Source of the DNA: Rhynchopus sp. YZ270_cl-10
Taxonomy: Eukaryota > Euglenozoa > Diplonemea > Diplonemida > Diplonemidae
Reading direction: 5' to 3'
DNA: 64,000 bases
NCBI GenBank assembly: GCA_964035575.1
Contig: OZ037839.1
Location: forward strand, 558,001 to 622,000
Each line of letters opens with the position of its first letter. Position 1 is the stretch's first letter. The notes beneath the pieces were generated by a model, which ran no database searches, was not told where the DNA came from, and worked only from the letters and a program-made list of their open reading frames with translations. Both the position numbers and the translations under genes were made by a program. Of the stretch, positions 1-9,810 are shown in pieces.

Positions 1-1030
1 ACCGGGTGTACAATTGTACACACAAAAAATACCCGATTTTTTGGAAAAAACCAAAGGGGGGACCCTTTGGTCGTCGAAATTCCCCAGCCAAAATTGGTCG
101 CAAAATCGGCCGATTTTTCAAAAATCTCAAAAAAAAAAAAATCCCAAAAATTTTTTTTCACAAGTGTTTTTGAGGCCTGTTCACTACACCCTAGGCACCC
201 TCCTGGGACCAAAAAGTCAAAAAAAGCAAGAATTGAGCTGTTTTGAGCATCTAGAGTTTATTCCCCAGCCATTTTCTGCACCACCAGTGCACTTTGTATG
301 GGCCAGCGCCTTGTCAAAAAATCGAAAAATCTCAAAAAAAAATTTTTTTTTTTCGGGAAAATTTCGACCCCTGAGTTGGGTTTTTGGGCACCAAAAAGTG
401 CAAAAAAACGCAAAAATCGGGTGTTTTGACGATCTGGGGGTAAACCATATGCATTATGCACCTTATGCATTACTACAGGGCCCACAATTTCGGCTTTTCC
501 TTAGCAAATTCCGCCACAATTTTTTTTTTTTTTCGATTTTGGCAAAGGCAAATCTCAGGCAAAAAGAAATCACCCCGATAATGGGTCCTTGGGTGTCCAA
601 AGATGCCAAAAACACAAAAAAAATTGATGTTTTGACCATCGGTGGGCACCTAAAACGCACTTTTCTGCCCAAAAAATGAATATCGATTTTTCTTAGCGTT
701 CTTATAGCCGTGATTTTTCAGTTTTTTTTCGCAAAGGTGAAAAAAAAATTCACCCAAAATAGTGGGTCCTTGGGAGACCAAAAACGCAAAAAAACGCAAC
801 ATTTTGGTGTTTTGACCCTTCAGAAGCACCCAAAACGCACTTTTGTGTACCAAAACACGCATATTTCACATTTCCTTAGCAATTCCTTTCACAAGTACAA
901 GGCGATTTTTGACCAGACAAAAAAATTTTTATTGCCCAAAAACGGGCGTGGTAGGCACCCGAAGTCATAAAATGGCCCAAAGAATCCAAAAAACCTCAGA
1001 AATACATGTTCGTGAATAAACATTTGCAAG
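1..1030. repeat. Degenerate ~185-200 bp tandem array
   Basis: Four diverged units recur near 204, 388, 589 and 771. Each has the core GGGnnCCAAAAAnnnnAAAAA followed by a GnTGTTTTGAnnATC-type box. Spacing is 184, 201 and 182 bp. Units also carry long A and T runs and a GGCACC/GGGTCC box. A 221-codon reading frame at 14-679 on the plus strand spans three units; its composition is dominated by Lys, Phe and Asn from homopolymers, so I treat it as chance. It resembles a decayed satellite. Confidence 0.6.
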
Positions 1031-1808
1031 TCAAAATTCAACCACAATACGGTCATTTTGTGCATACCCTGTAGCTGTAGTGGCTAGAGAACACGCATGC
1101 AGACCTGTTCCTTGCAATTTCCAGTGTTGTGTTTATCAATGCATGCATCCAGAGGACCTCTGGTTTGCGGAATCGTAGGCACTCCTGAGCAAAAATGAAA
1201 TCGGTTTTTGACCCAAAATCGGGGTGTGTGGGCCCTAATTTGCTCCAAATTTGGCCGAAAATTGGGATTTTTCTGAAAATTTCATTGTGCTCAGCAAAAA
1301 TCCTTGCTTTTTTGAAGAATTTTCCAAAAAATATGCTATACCCCCTATGACTGGACCCAACTCCCCTCACCCTTTTTTTTTTTCACCCAAAAGGGCCGGA
1401 AATTTTACACACGAATACACAAACTTACGGACCCCCCGGTGGCGGAGCACAAAAGAGGTAAAATGAAAAACATATCGGGTGGGGTCTCTGATCTAATCTG
1501 TGCGACGAATATATTTCCCCTAACACGCCATGTTTGGCCAGGGCCTCTCCAGCGCGTCAGTTGCAAAAGAAATTGTTATTTATCTTGTTCGCGTGCTGAA
1601 ATACGGGGGGGAGGTGGAGCAAAGGGGGAAGGGGAAAACGGTAAGACTCATGGTAACCGAAGAAAACACGTCTTTCATTTCCAGACGTATTGCATACTCG
1701 TACAAAAGAAAATTCGAAAACTCGAAAATTGTATTAACCCTTTATGACGAAGTGGTGAGAGGGTCACAGTCACAGCAGACAATCCCGAGGGACACTCATC
1801 CACGAACG
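1031..1808. other. Intergenic, no gene recognised
   Basis: AT-rich sequence with short overlapping frames. The 132-codon plus-strand frame at 1530-1928 runs into the 3' end of the neighbouring gene on the other strand and resembles nothing I recognise. No RNA gene was seen. Confidence 0.5.
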
Positions 1809-2901
1809 CTATTGCGATTGCTCATCCCCCCTACTCGCTTCGGGGTACAGATGTCTTGTCAAAATGCCACCCGAGGACCGAAACACAACCACACGCGAAC
1901 ACGGCGATATCGCAAACGACACACTTGAGACATCCGGGATTATACGCACACAGGACATGGTCGCCACATCGTACTGGCGCAGCTGCTCCGCAGCAACCTT
2001 GACCACAAGGTACTTCCCACACGGGGTGAACTGCGTGTACCCATTATACCCCACATCATGCACATCAACACTGTGAAGAGCCACACCACTCCAAGCATAG
2101 AGCTGTACGCTGTTTCCTCCCTCCACAGCAAAGACAGAGGCAGACCGTGAAAGCGCCACTTGGAATTGACCCCCCGAAGGCACACATGCCACAGCTTCAC
2201 CTGTGTTCACATCCCACAGACAGGCGACCCCCATATAGGAGGAGGTGAGCACCCACCCACCACAGTCCGACACTGCCACATTCGCACACCACTCGTACGA
2301 GAGAGAGCGGAGCAGCGTCAGGTCTTCGTCATACACAGAGACACCGTCGTCACCCTGGGAGACAACAACACTGCCACAGACGAACACTGCTCTCGAGATG
2401 TCGTTGACTTTGCGGAGCACCTCCCCATCCGGAAGCGCAACCTTGAGAAAGTAATCCCCATACGGCACGTAGCAGTGTGTCTTGCACCGTGAGACGGCAG
2501 GTGCGCCTGCACATCTGTTGCTCACTGTGATTTGGAAGGCAGTGTCGAAGGTTTCTGTGTCCAAGCCACGAATATATGATGGGCTGCAGTAGAGGCACAG
2601 CGCTCCACAAGGAGACAACGAAAAGTATCCAAAGTTACTCTGTACACTGTACCCAGCAGGACACTTGATGTCGGCAAAGCGAGGGCAGGCAAGCACAACC
2701 TGCACCCCTGCATCAAACGCAGTGTCCTGCAGACAGGCACGTCCCCTCCAGCACCTCAGTGCCGATGCGCATCTCGACAGACGCAGGCGAGACAGCAAGC
2801 GCCGTGCACGCAACCTCCTTTGCCGCTGCAGCGTTTGCCTCGCACGGCACCTCCACTGTCGCAGTCACGCCTGACTCTTCCAGCACAAAGGTCACATCCA
2901 T
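1809..2901 (-). pseudogene. Ubiquitin-like/WD-repeat protein gene, frameshifted copy
   Basis: This is a paralogue of the intact gene at 13776-14858 and is collinear with it from the start codon to the end. The N-terminus (start MDVTF, ATG at 2901; an extra ATG lies directly upstream at 2904) encodes a ubiquitin-like fold. The rest encodes WD-like beta-propeller blades, with motifs such as FTPCGKYLVV and CGGWVLTSSYMG. Compared with the intact copy, one extra base near 2734-2735 shifts the frame, so translation from the ATG would stop after about 62 codons. The remaining 330 codons stay open, so the break is recent, or it is a sequencing error or a tolerated shift. Without it the protein would be about 360 residues. 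Function unknown; cytosolic by absence of a signal or membrane segment. Confidence 0.7.
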
Positions 2902-3507
2902 CATATTGTTAAGGGGTCTGTTGTGTTTGATGTGATGGTTGGTGGTGTCATTTCACAACAACAAATAAGGTTGGTTAAATAGGCGTTTCAACAAACTCTG
3001 ACGAAGTAAGCAATTTGAAGAGACCCTGCAACACAGGAGATGTGTGCCAAAAGAAACCTCAGGACCTGCCATGACAACGCTAGCGACGACCGCCAGGCAG
3101 AACGCAAAGCAAAAGTGGGTATGGATATCGGAGACTTTTTTTTTGAAAAAAGGTGTCGTTGAGAAAAACAAACAACGTGTGTGAAAAAACGAGTGCGTTT
3201 CTCTTCGCGTGATAGTTTGTGGAGTATAAAACATTATGAAAAAAGCTCGTTGCATTCCCACTGTCATTTCCGCTGCGTTCCCACTACGTTTCCACTATAA
3301 GAAAAGTGAAGTTGATAGTGCAAACGCCTCTGGGACGCAGGCACTGACACTCCGTGAAATAATAAAAACCCCTTGCATATTTTGCTTAGTTAGTACGCTA
3401 CGTCACGCTCAAAAAAAAAGAGTTGACCGAAATACAAAGCCATCTCATGGACAAAAAACACATCATAAATATTGTTTGCTGTGTGTAGTGCGACATCAAC
3501 TGAATGA
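2902..3507. other. Spacer with two dispersed repeat motifs
   Basis: Gene-free. 3303-3355 carries a motif starting AAGTTGATAGTGCAAACGCC, also found near 4891, 6422, 20576 and 57006. 3421-3450 carries a copy of the dispersed one-orientation repeat (GAAATACAAAGCC...). The DNA just upstream of the broken WD gene shows no clear promoter element. Confidence 0.5.
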
Positions 3508-3702
3508 GCAACTCCTACAGGTAAGATGGGCATTCTGTTTCAAATAAAACTGCCAAAATCGCATTTCATTCGACCTGCCCCAGCACACCTCGCACATCAC
3601 CCACACGAGGGATACCATCAGCCGCTTCCCCTCCAGATGATCACACACACCACACCAACGACACCTACCCCAGTCCGTCCCAACACCCCTGTCCGGTGCA
3701 GC

Positions 3703-4692
3703 CTAGCCGATGATGCAGGTACGGCCTGGGGACTTCTGTTTGTGCTTTCCGGGCACACTGCGGGTGACGACATTGCACGCTCCGGTGAGGTTGACGTCGG
3801 TGCATTGGTTGCTGTGCTTGAGGAAGTCCTTGCCCACATACGTGACACTACTCCACCCGGATAAGTCTAGCGTCTCAAGAGATCCGCAAGTATTAACAAA
3901 GCAGTCCCCAACGTAGTCAAGCTTTGACATCCCTGAGAGGTCAAGACGCCGCAGTTCGCTGCAGTTGAAAACAAAGTTGTTCTCAATGTCGTGCACACTC
4001 GTCATGGCGGAGAGGTCCAGCGTTGTGAGCTTCGTACAGCTGTAGAGAAAGTTTCTTTCAATGTACGTGACGTTGCTGAACCCTGATACATTGAGCGCAG
4101 TCAGCGCGACGCAGCAGTTGAGGAACCAGCTGCCGATCCGCGTCACCTTCGTCATCGCGGAAAGGTCTAATTCCTTCAGCTTCATGCAGTTGGAGAGGAA
4201 TTCCTCGCCTATCTCCGCGACATTTCTAAACCCTGACACATCAAGAGATGTAAGATGGGTACAGTTGCTGAGAAAGCTGCCCTCAATTTTCGTCACAATC
4301 GACACAGCGCTGAGATCAAGTGCAGTCAGGGAAGTACTATTTAACAAAAACCCCTTCGGAACCGTCGTCGTAACCTCCGCCTGCAGAAGCAAACACGCCA
4401 CCTTTGGGCTTACCGTCACAAAGAGTCGCTCTGCTGTGATGTCCTGCACACCCAGTGCATGAAGTGCTGTGATGGCTTTGTATTTCTGCGTTTTCGCCAA
4501 CACGACAGAGTCTCCAGCACTCAGCTGCGTGATGTCCTCTCCTTCCTCCTTCCCTCCGAAGCCCATATGAAAGCTGTCTTCGCACAACCCTGTTGCAGAC
4601 GCCACCTTCTCCCGCATCGTCTCCGTTGTGTCATCCTCACCCACCTCAATCACGTACTTCTCTTCTCCAAACCCCTGAACAGTCAGTTCCAT
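3703..4692 (-). CDS. Ubiquitin-like/LRR protein, copy 1
   Basis: The gene encodes 329 residues and ends in TAG. Residues 1-72 look like a ubiquitin fold: a start resembling MELTVQG, a TxETMREKVA helix like that of ubiquitin, and an FGGKEEGEDITQLSAGD segment where ubiquitin has its FAGKQLEDGRTL stretch. It lacks a C-terminal di-glycine, so it is a domain and not a processed tag. Residues from about 115 to 305 are LRRs of about 23 residues with the pattern LxxLDLSxxxxVxxIxxxFLxxC, close to the BspA-like (LRR_5/6) class. The tail is short and basic (KHKQKSP). There is no signal peptide or membrane span. By analogy, ubiquitin-like plus LRR proteins act as adaptors, but the partner is unknown. It is the first of four copies. 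Confidence 0.85.
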   Translation of the reverse strand: MELTVQGFGEEKYVIEVGEDDTTETMREKVASATGLCEDSFHMGFGGKEEGEDITQLSAGDSVVLAKTQKYKAITALHALGVQDITAERLFVTVSPKVACLLLQAEVTTTVPKGFLLNSTSLTALDLSAVSIVTKIEGSFLSNCTHLTSLDVSGFRNVAEIGEEFLSNCMKLKELDLSAMTKVTRIGSWFLNCCVALTALNVSGFSNVTYIERNFLYSCTKLTTLDLSAMTSVHDIENNFVFNCSELRRLDLSGMSKLDYVGDCFVNTCGSLETLDLSGWSSVTYVGKDFLKHSNQCTDVNLTGACNVVTRSVPGKHKQKSPGRTCIIG

Positions 4693-5232
4693 TTTGTGTC
4701 TCTCTTCTGTTGGTGTTGTGGAGTGAGAGACTATATCAGGTCTGAAAATGGAAAAGCTGCCGCCAAAAATTTGAAGAAAACAATGAAGAAAAGTTTAGAA
4801 GATGACCCTAAGCCTAGCCACCTTGCAAAAAAAAGGGGGAGTAGCGTTGTAATACAAATAACAAGGGGAGTTTGCATGCTTAACAAAAAAAGTGAAGTTG
4901 ATAGTGCAAACGCCTCGGGGACGCAGGCACTGACACTCTGCAAAAATAGAAACTACCTTCAGGTTCTGAATAAAAAGAACACAATAAAAAACAACTTTTT
5001 TCGTTTATTCGTCCGCAAACTTGATGTGTTTTTTCGCTGAACTCCTACAGGTAAGATGGGCATTCTGTTTCAAATAAAACCGCCAAAATCGCATTTCATT
5101 CGACCTGCCCCAGCACACCTCACATAACACCCACACGAGGGATACCATCAGCCGCTTCCCCTCCAGATGATCACACACACCACACCAACGACACCTACCC
5201 CAGTCCGTCCCAACACCCCTGTCCGGTGCAGC

Positions 5233-6222
5233 CTAGCCGATGACGCAGGTACAGCCTGGGGACCTCTGTTTGCAGGTTCGGGGCACACTGCGGGTGACGA
5301 CATTGCACGCTCCGGTGAGGTTGACGTCGGTGCATTGGTTGCTGTGCTTGAGGAAGTCCTTGCCCACATACGTGACACTACTCCACCCGGATAAGTCTAG
5401 CGTCTCAAGAGATCCACAAATATTAACAAAGCCGTCCCCAACGCAGTCAAGCTTTGACATCCCTGAGAGGTCAAGACGCCGCAGTTCGCTGCAGTTGAAA
5501 GCAAAGTTCCCTTCGATGTCGTGCACACTCGTCATGGCGGAGAGGTCCAGCGTTGTGAGCTCCGTACAGCTGTAGAGAAAGTTTCTTTCAATGTACGTGA
5601 CGTTGCTGAACCCTGATACATTGAGCGCAGTCAGCGCGACGCAGCAGTTGAGGAACCGGCAGCCGATCCGCGTCACCTTCGTCATAGCCGAGAGGTCTAA
5701 TTCCTTCAGTTTCCTGCATTCTGAGACGAATTCCTCGCCTATCTCCGTGACGTTGCTAAGCCCTGACACATCAAGAGATGTCAGATGGTCACAGTTGCTG
5801 AGAAAGCTGCCCTCAGTTTTCGTCACAATCGACACAGCGCTGAGATCAAGTGCAGTCATAGAAGTATTATTATACAAAAACCCCTTCGGAACCGTCGTCG
5901 TAACCTCCGCCTGCAGAAGCAAACACGCCACCCTTGGGCAAACCGTAAAAAAGAGTCGCTCTACTATGATGTCCCGCACACCCAGTGCATGAAGTGCTGT
6001 GATGGCTTTGTATTTCTGCGTTTTCGTCAGTAAGACTACGTCTCCAGCACTCAGCTGCGTGATGTCCTCTCCTTCCTCCTTCCCTCCGAAGCCCATATGA
6101 AAGCTGTCTTCGCACAACCCTGTTGCAGACGCCACCTTCTCCCGCATCGTCTCCGTTGTGTCGTTCTCACCCACCTCAATCACGTACTTCTCTTCTCCAA
6201 AACCCTGAACAGTCAGTTCCAT
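5233..6222 (-). CDS. Ubiquitin-like/LRR protein, copy 2
   Basis: The gene encodes 329 residues with the same domain order as copy 1, and the upstream 100 bp are nearly identical. Changes cluster at LRR positions just after the FLxxC motif: LSECRK/VSECRK types replace LSNCMK, and LYNNTSM replaces LLNSTSL. The concave-strand consensus is unchanged. The ubiquitin-like domain differs by only a few residues from the other copies. The C-terminal tail differs slightly (RTCKQRS). Start chosen at the MELTVQG codon, which is common to all copies and follows a conserved CA-rich leader. Confidence 0.85.
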   Translation of the reverse strand: MELTVQGFGEEKYVIEVGENDTTETMREKVASATGLCEDSFHMGFGGKEEGEDITQLSAGDVVLLTKTQKYKAITALHALGVRDIIVERLFFTVCPRVACLLLQAEVTTTVPKGFLYNNTSMTALDLSAVSIVTKTEGSFLSNCDHLTSLDVSGLSNVTEIGEEFVSECRKLKELDLSAMTKVTRIGCRFLNCCVALTALNVSGFSNVTYIERNFLYSCTELTTLDLSAMTSVHDIEGNFAFNCSELRRLDLSGMSKLDCVGDGFVNICGSLETLDLSGWSSVTYVGKDFLKHSNQCTDVNLTGACNVVTRSVPRTCKQRSPGCTCVIG

Positions 6223-6778
6223 TTTGTGTCTCTCTTCTGTTGGTGTTGTGGAGTGAGAGACTATATCAGGTGTGAAAATGGAAAAGCTGCCGCCAAAAAT
6301 TTGAAGAAAACAATGAAGAAATCGTTATAAAGATGACCCTAAGCTTAGCCACCTTGCAAAAAAAAGGGGGAGTAGCGTTGTAATACAAATAACAAGGGGA
6401 GTTTGCATGCTTAACAAAAAAAGTGAAGTTGATAGTGCAAACGCCTCTACGTTTCTATTTCCTATTGTCAAGTACCTTGATGTACAACAAAAAAAGAGTT
6501 GACTGAAATACAAAGCCATCTCATGGACAAAAAACAGATCCTAAATATTTTTTGCTGTGTGTAGTGCGACATCAACTGAATGAGCAACTCCTACAGGTAA
6601 GATGGGCATTCTGTTTCAAATAAAACCGCCAAAATCGCATTTCATTCGACCTGCCCCAGCACACCTCACATAACACCCACACGAGGGACACCATCAGCCG
6701 CTTCCCCTCCAGATGATCACACACACCACACCAACGACACCTACCCCAGTCCGTCCCAACACCTCTGTCCGGTGCAGC

Positions 6779-7768
6779 CTAGCCGATGATGCAGGTACAG
6801 CCTGGGGACTTCTGTTTGTGCTTTCCGGGCACACTGCGGGTGACGACATTGCACGCTCCGGTGAGGTTGACGTCGGTGCATTGGTTGCTGTGCTTGAGGA
6901 AGTCCTTGCCCACATACGTGACACTACTCCACCCGGATAAGTCTAGCGTCTCAAGAGATCCGCAAATATTAACAAAGCAGTCCCCAACGTAGTCAAGCTT
7001 TGACATCCCTGAGAGGTCAAGACGCCGCAGTTCGCTGCAGTTGAAAGCAAAGTTCCTCTCAATGTCGTGCACATTCGTCATGGCGGAGAGATCCAGCGAC
7101 ACCAGTTCCATGCAGTTGCAGAGAAAGTTCCTTTCAATGTACGTGACGTTGCTGAACCCTGATACGTCGAGGGCAGTCAGCGCGACGCAGCAGTTGAGGA
7201 ACCAGCCGCCTATCCGCGTCACCTTCGTCATAGCCGAGAGGTCTAATTTCTTCAGCTTCACGCATTTTGAAAGGAAGTCCTCGCCTATCTCCGTGACGTT
7301 GCTAAAGCCTGACACATCAAGAGACGTCAGATGGGTACAGTTGCTGAGAAAGCTGCCCTCAATTTTCGTCACAATCGACACAGCGCTGAGATCAAGTACA
7401 GTCAGAGAAAAACTGTCTATCAAAAACCCCTTCAGAACCGTCGTCGTAACCTCCGCCTGCAGAAGCAAACACGCCACCTTTGGGCTTACCGTCACAAAGA
7501 GTCGCTCTGCTGTGATGTCCTGCACACCCAGTGCATGAAGTGCTGTGATGGCTTTGTATTTCTGCGTTTTCGTCAGTAAGACTACGTCTCCAGCACTCAG
7601 CTGCGTGATGTCCTCTCCTTCCTCCTTCCCTCCGAAGCCCATGTGGAAGCTGTCTTCGCACAACCCTGTTGCAGACGCCACCTTCTCCCGCATCGTCTCC
7701 GTTGTGTCATCCTCACCCACCTCAATCACGTACTTCTCTTCTCCAAAACCCTGAACAGTCAGTTCCAT
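6779..7768 (-). CDS. Ubiquitin-like/LRR protein, copy 3
   Basis: The gene encodes 329 residues with intact ubiquitin-like and LRR domains. It shares blocks with copy 1 (for example the QDITAERLFVTVSPK stretch) and other blocks with copy 4 (the TNVHDIERNFAF stretch), suggesting exchange between copies. Private changes sit in the fourth and sixth LRR (KKLDLS, CNCMELVSLDLS). Its 5' spacer is the beginning of the larger segmental duplication shared with copy 4. Confidence 0.85.
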   Translation of the reverse strand: MELTVQGFGEEKYVIEVGEDDTTETMREKVASATGLCEDSFHMGFGGKEEGEDITQLSAGDVVLLTKTQKYKAITALHALGVQDITAERLFVTVSPKVACLLLQAEVTTTVLKGFLIDSFSLTVLDLSAVSIVTKIEGSFLSNCTHLTSLDVSGFSNVTEIGEDFLSKCVKLKKLDLSAMTKVTRIGGWFLNCCVALTALDVSGFSNVTYIERNFLCNCMELVSLDLSAMTNVHDIERNFAFNCSELRRLDLSGMSKLDYVGDCFVNICGSLETLDLSGWSSVTYVGKDFLKHSNQCTDVNLTGACNVVTRSVPGKHKQKSPGCTCIIG

Positions 7769-8251
7769 TTTGTGTCTCTCTTCTGTTGGTGTTGTGGGGT
7801 GGGAGACTATATCAGGTGTGAAAATGGAAAAGCTGCCGCCAAAAATTTGACGAAAACAATGAAGAAATGGTTATAAAGATGACCCTAAGCCTAGCCACCT
7901 TGCAAAAATAAAAGGGGGGGAAGCAAAGTAGTAGCGTTTAAAAAGAAGAAGAGAGGAGCTTGCAGCATTTTGTATTACCCAGGTTAGTGTCTCTGTTATC
8001 ATCTTAGTATTTTTTCTTCGTTTTTGTTTTTCTTTTTTTGATAAATTGTTGAAGTAAAATAGTCTCAGTTGTGTTGCCACTGTTGGTGCAATCTCCACTT
8101 TTTATTTTGTTGGGAATCTGTTGTTTTAGCGGAGCTGTCTTTTTTTCAGTTTTTCACTATTTCGATACATCGCGGTGTTCGCTCTTTGAGATCCAAGCAC
8201 AGAGAGGATGGCGCAATCTCTCTTTCATGCATATCCCTCACGGAGTGAAAG

Positions 8252-8993
8252 GGAATAACTATTTATCTGGTGAAATAAAGTGCACTTTATTTCACGAGTG
8301 AGTGGATCTGCAGATTTGCGTACTTTTCGTGACGAGCGAAGCGAGTCACGAAAAGTATTCATTTTAACGAGCGCAGCGAGTTCAAATGAGAATGCAAATC
8401 TGCAGATCCACTCACGAGTTAAATGAAGTGCGCTTTATTTCACCAGATACGAGATTTTATCTGCCGGTGAAATAAACGAGTGCAAATTCGCGATATTTGG
8501 CTGTGCGGAAGAGTGAAATTAATATGGCCTTTATTTCACGAAAGTTTGGCCTACAATTACCGGCAGAGCGAGGTAAAGTGATAATAAGCAAAGGGTATCA
8601 CACAAAATGTTCCTCGCGCAGGGATGTTGTCCTCTTCATGTCCGAAAACGAAAGGAACTCAGTCCATTTCGTGCGTGGCGCATACCAGCTGTATCTCGGA
8701 GAGCTAGGAGTGTATCTCCTGCATCTGGTCCTTCTTTGAACGGGTCATTGTTTTGATAGGTGGAAAAGTGTGGGTAAAATGAAGTATTTGTAGTCACTGA
8801 TCATTGAGTTTATTTCACTCTCCCGATCATTTTAGGCCAAACTACTTTTTTTCACTCTTTTCCCACTTTATTTCACTCTCCCGGGTAACTGTAGGCCAAA
8901 CTTGAGTGAAATAAAGACCATATTATTTCACTCTTCCGCACAGCCAAAATCGCGAATTTGCACGAGAACTTTATTTCACTAGGTAGATAAAAC
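8252..8993. mobile_element. Composite palindromic inverted-repeat insertion
   Basis: The insertion is absent from the paralogous spacer, where AAAGGGAA runs straight into AACAAACATTTT at about 11310. It consists of two related parts. 8252-8452 is a hairpin with ~55-bp arms beginning CTGGTGAAATAAAG and enclosing GAGCGAAGCGAG loops. 8456-8990 is an element with ~110-bp inverted repeats (TTTATCTGCCGGTGAAATAA on the left, its imperfect reverse complement on the right at 8880-8990). No transposase; the 80-codon frame at 8497-8739 is not recognisable. The exact target duplication is unclear. Confidence 0.75.
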
Positions 8994-9530
8994 AAACATT
9001 TTCATTTATTTTTTGTTATGTCAACATCTCACCAAAGCACCCATTGTGGTAGGAAACTTCTGTCTGCCCTCCCTCCCTCTTTTTCTCTTTCTTTGTTGTG
9101 TCGACAACCGCCTGCTTGGAACCCTTTTTTGCTTGACTTGAGACTCGTTCAACGAAATAATACATAAAATTAGTTTCACCGTTTCGTTCACGACATCCGT
9201 TCGTTTTGACCACCCCCGTGAGTAAAAAAAAAATGTAAATTAGGACAGAAACAAGGTACTCGACGCCCTCACCCCCACCCCCACACACTCGCCCTTTTTG
9301 TAAAGGCACAAAAGCTGTTAGAATACTCTAAGTGTCTACCAACAAATATTGTTTAGTTTTAGACAGGAAAGACCTGCCACTGGTATTTGAAAAATAAAAT
9401 TTGTACATGCCACTCACATTTTTTTTACAACCACATTGGCAGCTTCTTTTTACTGTAAACTCCTGCCACACTGCCATTTGTGGCATTCAGTTTGGTTATT
9501 TTGCATACCCACAATGACTATGTATCTTTG

Positions 9531-9695
9531 TATCCACGGTGGACCTAGTCAGGGAGGACTGCTATCGTGGAAGTACTAGTTATGACGGCCACTGCTAAAC
9601 TAGTAGTGTTCCTGGTATAATACTAGTCGTGAAACAGTAGTCATTTGGACCAGTAGTACTACTGGTAGTCCCCCTGATTAGGTCCGCCGTATATC
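9531..9695. mobile_element. ACTAGT-rich miniature inverted-repeat element, copy 1
   Basis: The ~160-bp sequence has inverted ends (CGGTGGACCTAGTCAGGG on the left, pairing with CCCTGATTAGGTCCGCCG on the right) and many internal ACTAGT/CAGTAGT words. It is duplicated with the spacer at 11835-11998, and a diverged third copy lies at 51718-51876. Non-autonomous; family unknown. Confidence 0.7.
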
Positions 9696-9774
9696 CCCCC
9701 ACACATCCCAGCTATATTTTTTGCCATCTTTACTTTTTTTTACAAAAAATTCTAAACACCCCGTCCCTTAGTTT

Positions 9775-9788
9775 ACTTCCCCGACGTC
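9775..9788. other. Duplication junction scar from CBS gene 3' end
   Basis: ACTTCCCCGACGTC here equals the final codons of the CBS gene at 12082-12095. It is followed at once by sequence from the 3' flank of an LRR unit (AACACCCCTGTCCGGTGCAG). This marks the breakpoint that generated the extra spacer-LRR copy. Confidence 0.75.
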
Positions 9789-9810
9789 GAACACCCCTGT
9801 CCGGTGCAGC

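Larger units (their letters stand above)
3508..7905. repeat. Tandem duplication, three units of ~1.53 kb
   Basis: The line beginning CTCCTACAGGTAAGATGGGC recurs at about 3510, 5042 and 6591. This defines tandem units of about 1,531 and 1,550 bp plus a third partial unit. Each unit has roughly 270 bp of 3' flank, a 990-bp ubiquitin-like/LRR gene on the minus strand, and 270-380 bp of 5' flank. The spacers 4693-5232 and 6223-6778 belong to this unit and contain no further gene. Identity between units is very high in both gene and spacer, so the duplication is recent. Confidence 0.9.
7769..9790. repeat. Segmental duplication, copy A of the spacer
   Basis: This spacer is homologous to 10801-12080 along its whole length, apart from a ~740-bp insertion at about 8252-8993. 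It includes a T-rich tract, the CGCGGTGTTCGCTCTTTGAG block, a hairpin-rich segment and one ACTAGT-type inverted-repeat element. No gene is recognised. It ends at a scar carrying the last bases of the CBS-protein gene (9775-9788). Confidence 0.85.

Noticed and set aside
14-679. 221-codon plus-strand reading frame
   Set aside because: It runs through the degenerate tandem array; composition follows A and T runs and no domain is visible.
8497-8739. 80-codon frame inside the palindromic insertion
   Set aside because: It includes the terminal inverted repeat and matches no transposase motif.
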